64,000 nt of DNA from Martinezella lusitana (GTDB lineage: Bacteria > Pseudomonadota > Alphaproteobacteria > Rhizobiales > Rhizobiaceae), in assembly GCF_016901135.1 (NCBI RefSeq), contig NZ_JAFEVL010000045.1:1-64000 (forward strand). Reading direction: 5' to 3'. The position numbers and the translations under genes are program-made. Every line of letters starts with the position of its first letter. The stretch's first letter is position 1. This document shows, one piece after another, positions 25,746-33,416 of this stretch. The notes below the pieces were generated by a model. The model did not search any database, was not told the DNA's origin, and saw only the letters and a program-made list of their open reading frames with translations.

Positions 25746-26728
25746 TGCGGGACTTTTCCTATATTCGCGCCACGTCCGCCAGCCAAGCCCGCAGTGCCGC
25801 GCAGCAGGCCGGTGCCATGCTGCTGGCCGGTGGAACGACGCTGCTCGATCTTGCCAAATGCGGTGTGAGCGAGCCTGAAACGGTCATCGATATCACCCAT
25901 CTTTCCGGCATGAGCGCTATCACGGTCGATGCCGCCGGCGCCACGATTGGCGCGCTCGCCAGGATGAGCGAGGTGGCAGATCACAAGGATATTCAGGCAG
26001 CATTCCCGGCGGTTTCGCAATCGCTTTCGCTTGCCGCCTCCGCGCAGCTTCGCAACATGGCGACGATCGGTGGCAACCTCTTGCAGCGGACCCGCTGTTC
26101 CTATTTCCGCGATCCCGGCGCCTTTCCGGCCTGCAACAAGCGCAATCCCGGTTCCGGCTGCGCGGCGATCGGCGGTATCACGCGCAATCATGCCGTACTC
26201 GGCACGAGCGAGGCCTGCATCGCGTCCTATGCCGGCGATCTTGCGGTCGCTCTGGTCGCATTCGATGCGGTCGTCGAGCTCGACGGCCGCAGGGTAGCCG
26301 TCGACGATTTTTTCCTCGCGCCCGGCGATACGCCAGTAAGAGAGACGGTGTTGCAACGCGGCGAGATGATCACCGCCATCAGCATTCCGGCCTCCGCTTC
26401 CGCCCGGAATTCGACCTATCTCAAGGTTCGCGACCGCCAGTCTTATGAATTCGCCGCTGCGAGCGCTGCCGTCGGCCTTGAACTGGAGGCGGACGGCAGG
26501 ACCGTCCGCGATATCCGCGTCGCACTTGGTGGCGTCGCCACCAAGCCGTGGCGCGCGCGCTCCGTGGAGCAGGCGCTCATCGGCAAGGCTCTCGATGCTG
26601 ATATCGTCGAGAAGGCAAGCCGGCTCGCCATGGAGGGTGCCGTCGCGCATGGCGGCAACCACTACAAGATCGAACTCGCGCCGCGCGTCGTTACCCGCGC
26701 CATTTTGAAAATGGGAGGTCTTGCATGA
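25745..26728 (+). CDS. Xanthine dehydrogenase-family FAD-binding subunit (PaoB-like)
   Basis: A 327-aa FAD subunit with the CO-dehydrogenase-flavoprotein fold: LLAGGTTLLDLAKCG near 26-40, LRNMATIGGNLLQR near 102-115 and a C-terminal domain ending HYKIELAPRVVTRAI. It also has Cys118, 130, 139 and 158 in the insertion after the GGN motif. That Cys pattern is known from PaoB and 4-hydroxybenzoyl-CoA reductase type subunits, where it binds an additional [4Fe-4S] cluster. ATG 25745 overlaps the previous stop, and the TGA overlaps the next start. The longer frame from 25247 is a shadow of the iron-sulfur subunit. Confidence 0.9.
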   Translation: MRDFSYIRATSASQARSAAQQAGAMLLAGGTTLLDLAKCGVSEPETVIDITHLSGMSAITVDAAGATIGALARMSEVADHKDIQAAFPAVSQSLSLAASAQLRNMATIGGNLLQRTRCSYFRDPGAFPACNKRNPGSGCAAIGGITRNHAVLGTSEACIASYAGDLAVALVAFDAVVELDGRRVAVDDFFLAPGDTPVRETVLQRGEMITAISIPASASARNSTYLKVRDRQSYEFAAASAAVGLELEADGRTVRDIRVALGGVATKPWRARSVEQALIGKALDADIVEKASRLAMEGAVAHGGNHYKIELAPRVVTRAILKMGGLA

Positions 26729-29013
26729 CCATGATGGAACCTCGCAAACATGGCGATGCTTCAGACGGCACCGTCGGCGGCCGTCAGTCACGCTTCGAAG
26801 GCAGCATGAAGGTCACGGGTACTGCCACCTACGCGCTGGAATACCCGTTCGAGAACCCAGCCTATGCCGTTCTCATCCAGAGCACGATCCCGGCCGGCCG
26901 TGTCCTGAAAGTCGACACGGCAGATGCGCTCGCGATGCCGGGCGTGCTCCTGGTGCTGACGCCGGAGGATGATCTGGGTCTCAAGCTCGGCGCAGATTGG
27001 GGCGGCAACAAGCCCGCGGAAGGACCATACTATCCGCTGCCGCGCGATGTGCAGTTCAACGGCCAGTCGATTGCCGCCGTCGTGGCCGAGAGCCGTGAAC
27101 AGGCGACGGAGGCGGCCAGGCTGGTACGCGTTACCTACGAAGAAAGCGAGCATGTCGCCGACCTCAACGACCCGAATGCCGGCGAAGGCAAGCTCGTGGA
27201 CGCCCTCTCGTCTGCCTGGGGCGATGCCGAGGCGGCGCTTGCCGCGTCACCGGTCCAGATCGAGGCCGAATATTCCACGCCGCGCGAATACCACGTCGCG
27301 ATGGAGCCGCACGGGCTGACGGCGAAATGGGACGGCGACCAGCTGACCATCTGGGAGCCGAGCCAATGGTCGCACGGCATGGCCCGCATGTATTCCGAAT
27401 GGTTCGACATGCCCTATGACAATGTCCGGATCATCTCGCCGTTCATCGGCGGCGGTTTCGGATCGAAGGGACAGCCGCTTGCCTATGGCGCGGTCGCGAT
27501 CGCGGCTGCGAGGAAGCTCGGTCGGCCGGTGAAGCTCGCGGTCACGCGCCCGCAGAATTTCACCAGCTATGGCGGCCGTGCCGGGACCAGACAGAAGATC
27601 GCGCTAGGCGCGACCGAGGATGGCATCCTGCAGGCAATCGTTCATCGCGGCGCCAGCGAGACCTCCATCTCCGCGGATTGGCCGGAGCAGACGGGGGCGG
27701 CAACGGCGGTCCTCTACAAGGTCGAGAATTTCTCCTCGCAGCATCGCATCGTGCCGGTCAACAGCGTGACACCAGGCGCTCTGCGCGGGCCGGGCAAGAA
27801 TCCGAGTGCCTACGGCATCGAATGCGCCATCGAGGAGCTTGCCTACAAGCTCGGCATGGACCCGCTCGAAATCCGGCTGAAGAACTATGCCGACCACGAT
27901 TACCAGTCCGGCAAGCCCTGGTCGACGCGCCGGCTGCGCGAGGCGTTGACCGAAGGGGCGGAGGCCTTCGGCTGGTCGCGGCGCAGCCATGCGCCACGGT
28001 CCATGCGCGACGGCAAGAGTCTGATCGGCTGGGGTATCGGCTGCGGCACTTTCCCCGTCATCCGGGCACCGAGCGAGGCGATGATCCGCATTCTTTCCAA
28101 CGGCAAGGTCGAGGTTGTCAGCGGTGCCATCGATATGGGGCAGGGGACCTATACGATCCTTGCCCAGAGTGCCGCGGAAGTCTTCGGTATTCCGGTCGAT
28201 CAGGTCGAAGTGCATCTCGGCGATTCACGGCTGCCGGGTTCGGCAATTGCCGGCGGCTCGATGCTGGCCGGCTCGATCATGGGGGCCGTCCACAAGGCTG
28301 CGGTCGCAGCGCGCGATGAACTTATCGGTCTTGCGCTCAGCGATGGCAACTCGCCGTTCCGCGATACGGGTGCGAACACGCTGAATTTCGCCGAAGGTCG
28401 CATCGCGGCACCGCGCGGCGAGGCGCCGTCGCTCACGCTGGCGGAACTGATGTCCGCGCTCAAGCGCGAGGAGATCGAGGTTCGGCGTAATACCTTGCCT
28501 GAAGGTGCGAACGCCCAGGAGCAGCTCCAGGCATGGACCACCATGGCGAGGGTGCAGGGGCCGACAATGGGCGATTATTCCATGCACAGCTGGTGCGCCC
28601 ATTTTGCCGAGGTGCGGGTGGACGAGGATTTCGGCACGGTGCGGGTATCCCGCATGGTCTCCGCCTTCGATTGCGGCCGGCTCTATAATCCGCGGCTGGT
28701 CGAGAGCCAGTGGCGGGGCGGCATCATCATGGGCATCGGTCAGGCACTCCTCGAGGAGGGATTGGTCGACATGCGCAATGGCCGCACCGTCAACAACAAT
28801 GTCGGCGACTACCTTGTGCCGACCAATTCGGACATACCGGATCTCCAGGTGATCTCGGTCGGTGTGCCCGACCTTAATGCCTCGGCGCTCGGCGGCAAGG
28901 GTGTGGGCGAAGTCGGCATCGTCGGCGTCGCGCCTGCCATCGCCAATGCGGTGTTCCATGCGACCGGCAAGCGCATCCGCGACCTGCCCATTACGCTGGA
29001 AAAGCTTCTCTAG
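26725..29013 (+). CDS. Xanthine dehydrogenase-family molybdenum-binding subunit (PaoC-like)
   Basis: The 762-aa catalytic subunit that holds the molybdopterin cytosine dinucleotide centre and hydroxylates an aldehyde or N-heterocycle. Family blocks are present: GSMKVTGTATYALEY at the start, FIGGGFGSKG near 238, PGALRGPGKNPSAYGIECAIEELA near 350, and the final GGKGVGEVGIVGVAPAIANAV whose Glu is the catalytic base. The order and the 4Fe-4S-type FAD partner make an aldehyde oxidoreductase (PaoABC) more likely than a true xanthine dehydrogenase. No PaoD/XdhC maturation gene lies in the window. A TetR regulator controls the operon by position. Confidence 0.9.
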   Translation: MTMMEPRKHGDASDGTVGGRQSRFEGSMKVTGTATYALEYPFENPAYAVLIQSTIPAGRVLKVDTADALAMPGVLLVLTPEDDLGLKLGADWGGNKPAEGPYYPLPRDVQFNGQSIAAVVAESREQATEAARLVRVTYEESEHVADLNDPNAGEGKLVDALSSAWGDAEAALAASPVQIEAEYSTPREYHVAMEPHGLTAKWDGDQLTIWEPSQWSHGMARMYSEWFDMPYDNVRIISPFIGGGFGSKGQPLAYGAVAIAAARKLGRPVKLAVTRPQNFTSYGGRAGTRQKIALGATEDGILQAIVHRGASETSISADWPEQTGAATAVLYKVENFSSQHRIVPVNSVTPGALRGPGKNPSAYGIECAIEELAYKLGMDPLEIRLKNYADHDYQSGKPWSTRRLREALTEGAEAFGWSRRSHAPRSMRDGKSLIGWGIGCGTFPVIRAPSEAMIRILSNGKVEVVSGAIDMGQGTYTILAQSAAEVFGIPVDQVEVHLGDSRLPGSAIAGGSMLAGSIMGAVHKAAVAARDELIGLALSDGNSPFRDTGANTLNFAEGRIAAPRGEAPSLTLAELMSALKREEIEVRRNTLPEGANAQEQLQAWTTMARVQGPTMGDYSMHSWCAHFAEVRVDEDFGTVRVSRMVSAFDCGRLYNPRLVESQWRGGIIMGIGQALLEEGLVDMRNGRTVNNNVGDYLVPTNSDIPDLQVISVGVPDLNASALGGKGVGEVGIVGVAPAIANAVFHATGKRIRDLPITLEKLL

Positions 29014-29037
29014 AGGCGGGTCTATATGGAGTGGGAA

Positions 29038-29059
29038 GGGCGGAGCCTAGGCTCCGCCC
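29038..29059. terminator. Perfect palindrome after the oxidoreductase operon
   Basis: GGGCGGAGCC-TA-GGCTCCGCCC is a perfect 22-bp palindrome 24 bases after the Mo-subunit stop. It lies between that gene and the oppositely oriented patatin gene. There is no T-run, so it may work as a factor-assisted or bidirectional terminator. Confidence 0.55.
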
Positions 29060-29138
29060 GTTATCCGGTATGATCACCGGACATATTCAATGTCTGTTCC
29101 TCAATACCGAAATGCTTTCTCAGCTTCGTCCAGTCTAG

Positions 29139-29291
29139 GCATTGCCGGGCGAGGCCGCGCCGGCCGTCTCCTATCAGATCAATAGGCATTCCGGCCCGCT
29201 TTGCGTGGACGCCGATGCGTTCGGCTATCGGATCGTGGAGATCGACGCCGCCCGGATGCGAACGGAAGTCGTGATGCTCACAAGCGTATAA
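29139..29291 (+). pseudogene. C-terminal remnant of an unidentified protein
   Basis: Fifty in-frame codons between a TAG (29136) and a TAA (29289-29291) read like a real protein end. They pass through AAPAVSYQINRHSGPLC and VDADAFGYRIVEIDAARMRT to EVVMLTSV. No start codon or ribosome binding site fits, and upstream sequence carries stops. The pattern FGYRIVEIDAARMRTEVV recalls the tail of PhoD-like phosphodiesterases, but this is a weak guess. Confidence 0.4.
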
Positions 29292-29311
29292 GCACGAGAA
29301 GCCTGGTCGCC

Positions 29312-30472
29312 TCAGTCCGGATCTTCGCGATGCAGGTCGTGAATGGCAACAGCATCGTCACTGAAGGGCGGCAGCAGCCATTCGGCATGGCGCAGCGTGC
29401 GACTGGTGTCCTCGAGGCCCATGTCCCAGTGTTCGCGCATCGACGTGCCGGAGAACTCGTAGTCCTTGGCATGGCCCTCGTAATTCTTGTGCTGATAGAT
29501 CAGATGCACGATGTTGACGACACCTGAATCGGAATAGTCGGCAATCAGCTCTTCCTCTTCCGGTGTCAGCTGGTCCTTCGGGACGCGCTTCAGCGCGCCC
29601 AGCAGCTTCATCTTCAGCCCGTGGATACGCTTGAAATTGTCGGTGTTCTGCCGGGTGCGGCTCGAATACATGATGTCCTTATGGCGCGACAGCACGTCCG
29701 GCATGCTGCGCGGCAAGACGCCCCGGGCGCTGAACAGATCGACCTGGAACACCAGGGAGCTGCGATCCTCATCCTGGTCGAGCAGATATTGCAGCGGGGT
29801 GTTGGAGACGATGCCGCCATCCCAATAATATTCGCCTTCGATGCGGATGGCCGGCAAGGCGGGCGGCAGTGCACCGCTCGCCATGATGTGTTCCGGTTCG
29901 ATACGTAGATTGTCGGTGTCGAAATAGACGAAGTTGCCGGTCCTCACATTGACCGCGCCGACGCTGAAGCGCTTCTTGCCGTCGTTCAGGACGTCAAAAT
30001 CGATCAGCATTTCCAGCGTTTTCTTGAGTTCGGCAGAATCATAGAAGCTGGTGGCGCCCTCCGCACCCGCCAGTTCGAGCCAGGGATTGGGGAAGCGCGG
30101 CTTGAAGAAGCCGGGCTGGCCCATCGTCATGGTCATCCATGAGCTGGTGCGGTTGCGGATATCGCGGAAGACGTCGCCTTCCGGCGTATAGGCCCAGATC
30201 TTGCGGCCGGAAATGATCTGCCAGAACTGCTCGAGGCGCTGTAGGCGGTGGCTCGGCTCGTTGCCGGCGATGATCGCGGCATTGACGGCGCCGATGGACA
30301 CGCCGGAAAGCCATGTCGGCTCGCATCCCGCCTCGGCCAGCGCCTGGTAGACACCAGCCTGATAGGCGCCGAGCGCGCCGCCGCCCTGGAATACCAGGGC
30401 GACACGATCATATTGCGTGGCAATTTCCGGGATTGTCGGCACTGCGGCTTTCTTTGCGTTTCTTTCGAGCAC
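29312..30472 (-). CDS. Patatin-like phospholipase family protein
   Basis: A 386-aa lipolytic enzyme with the patatin Ser-Asp dyad. LVFQGGGALGAYQAGVYQAL forms the oxyanion hole (residues about 27-38), GVSIG gives nucleophile Ser59, and WDGG gives Asp218. The C-terminal third (RHKDIMYSSRTRQNTDNFKRIHGLK through EYEFSGTSMREHW-like region) is the DUF3734-type extension found in rhizobial homologues. Translation starts at GTG 30472, seven bases after GGAG. It follows acetoacetate decarboxylase by 35 bp in one operon and faces 3-hydroxybutyrate dehydrogenase, so a role in PHB or granule-lipid turnover is plausible. Confidence 0.88.
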   Translation of the reverse strand: MLERNAKKAAVPTIPEIATQYDRVALVFQGGGALGAYQAGVYQALAEAGCEPTWLSGVSIGAVNAAIIAGNEPSHRLQRLEQFWQIISGRKIWAYTPEGDVFRDIRNRTSSWMTMTMGQPGFFKPRFPNPWLELAGAEGATSFYDSAELKKTLEMLIDFDVLNDGKKRFSVGAVNVRTGNFVYFDTDNLRIEPEHIMASGALPPALPAIRIEGEYYWDGGIVSNTPLQYLLDQDEDRSSLVFQVDLFSARGVLPRSMPDVLSRHKDIMYSSRTRQNTDNFKRIHGLKMKLLGALKRVPKDQLTPEEEELIADYSDSGVVNIVHLIYQHKNYEGHAKDYEFSGTSMREHWDMGLEDTSRTLRHAEWLLPPFSDDAVAIHDLHREDPD

Positions 30473-30507
30473 GGTGCATCTCCAGCAAAAGGAAAAATAG
30501 GGTTCTA

Positions 30508-31254
30508 TTACCTGCGTTCAGCGAGGTAGTCGTGAACGACTTCGCCGAGCCCGAGCGTCAGATCCGCGGTGAAATGGACGGCCGAGACCACTTCCAGAAC
30601 CGGCAACCGCGCAACATCGGCCATCACATGCGGCCTGAGGTCGAGGGCAGCGGGCGAAGTCCAGGCTTCCTTGATGGTGATGTCGGTCAGGTAGTAGCGC
30701 ACCAGCTCGCAAATGCGCGGCGTGGCGTCGACATGCGGCACGATCTTGATCAGGAAATTGGGCTCGGACAGAGCGGCGAGCAACGGTGCCTGCTCTATCG
30801 GCTTGTGCTTGTAGCCCATCGTTCCCGTCGCGCACAGCACGCTGCCGTAATGCAGCGTGCCGACGATGACCTCGCCTTCGTTGACGATCTTTGGATTGGC
30901 GAGTTTCTTCGGGAAGCCCCAGATCTCGCGGCCGCCGGTGATCGGCGCATCGTCGTCCAGATACATGGAATGGACGTAGCCGCCGGCCTGGCCCTGATAT
31001 CTGACCGGGATGACCTGTCCGGTCTCCGTATAGTCGCCGAAGCCGGTGGAGTCCGGCATGCGGATGAATTCGTATTTCACCAGCGGCTCGTCGATTTCGA
31101 GCGGCTCGGGCACCACGGCCTGAAGTGCCTCGCGCGTGGTGCGATAGGTGATGATGATGTATTCGCGATTGAAGAACCGATAGGGTCCGGGAGGATAGGA
31201 GGGATTGGTCAGTGGCATTGCATAGGCATGCTTGAGAATGTCTTCGACCTTCAT
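30508..31254 (-). CDS. adc: Acetoacetate decarboxylase
   Basis: A 248-aa enzyme converting acetoacetate to acetone and CO2 through a Schiff base. The family core is clear: [13 protein letters not shown] near 20-32, [18 protein letters not shown] near 58-75 and [15 protein letters not shown], whose adjacent lysines 116/117 include the Schiff-base Lys and its electrostatic partner. ATG 31254 ([14 protein letters not shown]) is chosen because GGAAG lies just upstream, inside a longer frame to 31308. It is first in an operon with the patatin gene and divergent from bdhA, grouping two enzymes that use acetoacetate. Confidence 0.93.
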   Translation of the reverse strand: MKVEDILKHAYAMPLTNPSYPPGPYRFFNREYIIITYRTTREALQAVVPEPLEIDEPLVKYEFIRMPDSTGFGDYTETGQVIPVRYQGQAGGYVHSMYLDDDAPITGGREIWGFPKKLANPKIVNEGEVIVGTLHYGSVLCATGTMGYKHKPIEQAPLLAALSEPNFLIKIVPHVDATPRICELVRYYLTDITIKEAWTSPAALDLRPHVMADVARLPVLEVVSAVHFTADLTLGLGEVVHDYLAERR

Positions 31255-31315
31255 CGCATCTTCCATCGTTAGATAAAATCGCCGGACGCCAGCGGCGAAA
31301 ACTTGCACGGTTGCG

Positions 31316-31400
31316 TGACAGTGAAGTGTCAGCGGCCGGATGGCTGCCCATGATGGCGGGCCGCCGCTGTTATCAAAGCGACATATGACACTGGCAGTGT
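31316..31400. promoter_or_regulatory. Two related palindromes between adc and bdhA
   Basis: TGACAGTGAAGTGTCA (31316-31331; 5-bp arms) and ACACTGGCAGTGT (31388-31400; perfect 6-bp arms around G) share a TGACA(C/G)TG-like half-site. They lie 57 bp apart in the 207-bp divergent promoter region. They look like binding sites for a common regulator of both operons; none is encoded next to them. Confidence 0.45.
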
Positions 31401-31461
31401 GCGCTCATCTCGGCATTTTCCCTTTACTCAACCATGTCATAGAGATTGCGGGAGTAGCATC

Positions 31462-32250
31462 ATGGGTTCGTTGACTTCGAAGAATGCGCTGGTCACTGGT
31501 TCGACAAGCGGCATCGGGCTTGCGATTGCGCGTGCCTTTGCCGCCGAAGGCGCGAACGTGACGATCAACGGTCTCGGCGATGCCGATGCGATCGAGAGGG
31601 AACGCGCGGCCATCGAAGCCGATTTTGGCGTGAAGTGCCGCTATTCCGGCGCCAACATGATGATTGGCGAGGAAGTGACATCGATGGTGCGCGATGCCGA
31701 GGAAGCCTTCGGCAGCCTCGACGTTCTCGTCAACAATGCCGGCATCCAGTTTGTCGCCGCGATCGAGGAATTCCCTGATGACAAATGGGAAGCGATCATC
31801 CGCATCAACCTCGTTGCCGCCTTCTATGCGATCAAGGCCGCCATTCCCGGCATGAAGGCTCGCAAATGGGGCCGCATCATCAACACATCCTCGGCGCATG
31901 CGCTGGTCGCCTCGCCCTTCAAATCGGCCTATGTTTCGGCCAAGCACGGGATCACCGGCCTCACCAAGACCATTGCTCTGGAAGCCGCGCAGGATGGCGT
32001 CACCGTCAACTCGATCGCGCCGGGTTATGTCTGGACGCCGCTCGTCGAAAAGCAGATCCCCGAGACGATGAAGGCACGCAACATGACGGAAGAGCAGGTC
32101 AAGCGTGACGTGCTGCTCGCCGCCCAGCCGACGAAGGAATTCGTGACCGTCGACGAAGTTGCTGCCATCGCCGTGTTCCTGTGCAGCGACGCCGCAAAGC
32201 AGATCACCGGCACCACGTTGTCGGTCGATGGCGGCTGGACGGCCGAGTAA
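31462..32250 (+). CDS. bdhA: 3-hydroxybutyrate dehydrogenase
   Basis: A 262-aa SDR that interconverts 3-hydroxybutyrate and acetoacetate with NAD(H). TGSTSGIGLAIARAFA binds the cofactor, NNAGIQ is the structural motif, and SSAHALVASPFKSAYVSAKHG gives the canonical catalytic Ser, Tyr and Lys. The C-terminal GYVWTPLVEKQIPETMKARNMTEEQV is the lid segment specific to BdhA-type enzymes and supports the assignment. ATG 31462 follows GGGAG. In rhizobia this enzyme is the last step of PHB degradation, which fits the acetoacetate decarboxylase divergent from it. Confidence 0.93.
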   Translation: MGSLTSKNALVTGSTSGIGLAIARAFAAEGANVTINGLGDADAIERERAAIEADFGVKCRYSGANMMIGEEVTSMVRDAEEAFGSLDVLVNNAGIQFVAAIEEFPDDKWEAIIRINLVAAFYAIKAAIPGMKARKWGRIINTSSAHALVASPFKSAYVSAKHGITGLTKTIALEAAQDGVTVNSIAPGYVWTPLVEKQIPETMKARNMTEEQVKRDVLLAAQPTKEFVTVDEVAAIAVFLCSDAAKQITGTTLSVDGGWTAE

Positions 32251-32338
32251 TACCGCGACTTGAGTCAGCGCGAGCGCGCTGGCTCCTTCCGGTCGAATAT
32301 CTCAGCATCAATACGAAAAACAGAGCAGGAGGCGCGCA

Positions 32339-33253
32339 ATGACCGAAGAGACCCAGGATCGGCTCAACCGCATCAAGGACGAGATTATCGATAGCTTCGA
32401 TGAGGAGCTGGAGATGCAGCTCGAGGAAGACCGGTTGGACGAACTGGTTGCCGAGGGGATGGGCGACGAGACCGACCCGTCGCTCGACCGCAGGATCTAT
32501 TTCCGCGAACTCTTTCGCCTCCAGCACGAACTCGTGCGCCTGCAGGACTGGGTACAGTACAAGAAGCTCAAGGTCGTCGTGCTGTTCGAGGGCCGCGATT
32601 CCGCCGGCAAGGGCGGCGCCATCAAGCGGGTCACGCAGCGCCTCAATCCGCGCGTCTGCCGCGTGGTCGCGCTGCCGGCGCCGTCGGAGCGCGAGCGTCA
32701 TCAATGGTATTTCCAGCGCTACACGGCCCATTTGCCGACCGCCGGCGAAATGGTGCTGTTCGACCGCAGCTGGTACAACCGCGCCGGCGTCGAGCGCGTG
32801 ATGGGCTTCTGCAACTCGGAGGAGCTGGAAGAGTTCTTCCGCTCTGTGCCGGATTTCGAACGCATGCTGGTGCGCTCCGGCATCATTCTCATCAAGTACT
32901 GGTTCTCGATCACCGACGAAGAGCAGGAATTCCGCTTCGGCATGCGTATTCAGGATCCGTTGAAACAGTGGAAGCTGTCGCCGATGGATCTGCAGAGCCG
33001 TGTGCATTGGGAGGAATACACCAAGGCCAAGGAAGAGATGCTGGAACGCACGCATATTCCGGAAGCGCCGTGGTGGGTCGTACACGCCGTCGACAAGAAG
33101 AAGGCGCGCCTGAACTGCATCGCGCATCTCCTGACCCAGATTCCTTATGAAAACGTGCCGAAGCCGGAAATTATTCTGCCGGAGCGCATGCGCAACGCCG
33201 ACTACCACCGCACGCCGGTGCCGCCGGAAATGTACGTGCCGGAGATCTATTGA
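32339..33253 (+). CDS. ppk2: Polyphosphate kinase 2
   Basis: A 304-aa PPK2-family enzyme that moves phosphate between polyphosphate and nucleoside diphosphates, usually generating GTP or ATP from polyphosphate. The Walker A is FEGRDSAGKGG (about 83-93), the Walker B/lid region is VLFDRSWYNRAGVERVMGF (Asp142), and KYWFSITDEEQEFRF and RTHIPEAPWWVV are standard. The acidic N-terminal extension of about 45 residues is predicted helical. It lies 88 bp after bdhA on the same strand and may share its transcript, linking two storage polymers (PHB and polyphosphate); that link is inference. Confidence 0.93.
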   Translation: MTEETQDRLNRIKDEIIDSFDEELEMQLEEDRLDELVAEGMGDETDPSLDRRIYFRELFRLQHELVRLQDWVQYKKLKVVVLFEGRDSAGKGGAIKRVTQRLNPRVCRVVALPAPSERERHQWYFQRYTAHLPTAGEMVLFDRSWYNRAGVERVMGFCNSEELEEFFRSVPDFERMLVRSGIILIKYWFSITDEEQEFRFGMRIQDPLKQWKLSPMDLQSRVHWEEYTKAKEEMLERTHIPEAPWWVVHAVDKKKARLNCIAHLLTQIPYENVPKPEIILPERMRNADYHRTPVPPEMYVPEIY

Positions 33254-33416
33254 TACGTTGAAGCGATGGCGGTCCCGTCCTCGGCGGGTCTGTCATCGAA
33301 GCGCCACATGGTAAGCGAGACCGATCTCTCTTGATCGTCTTCGTCGAAGCATGCGGAACGACTGAAATCGTTTCCAGATTTGCCCCACAGGGGACAACTA
33401 AAAGACGAGGCTTAGC

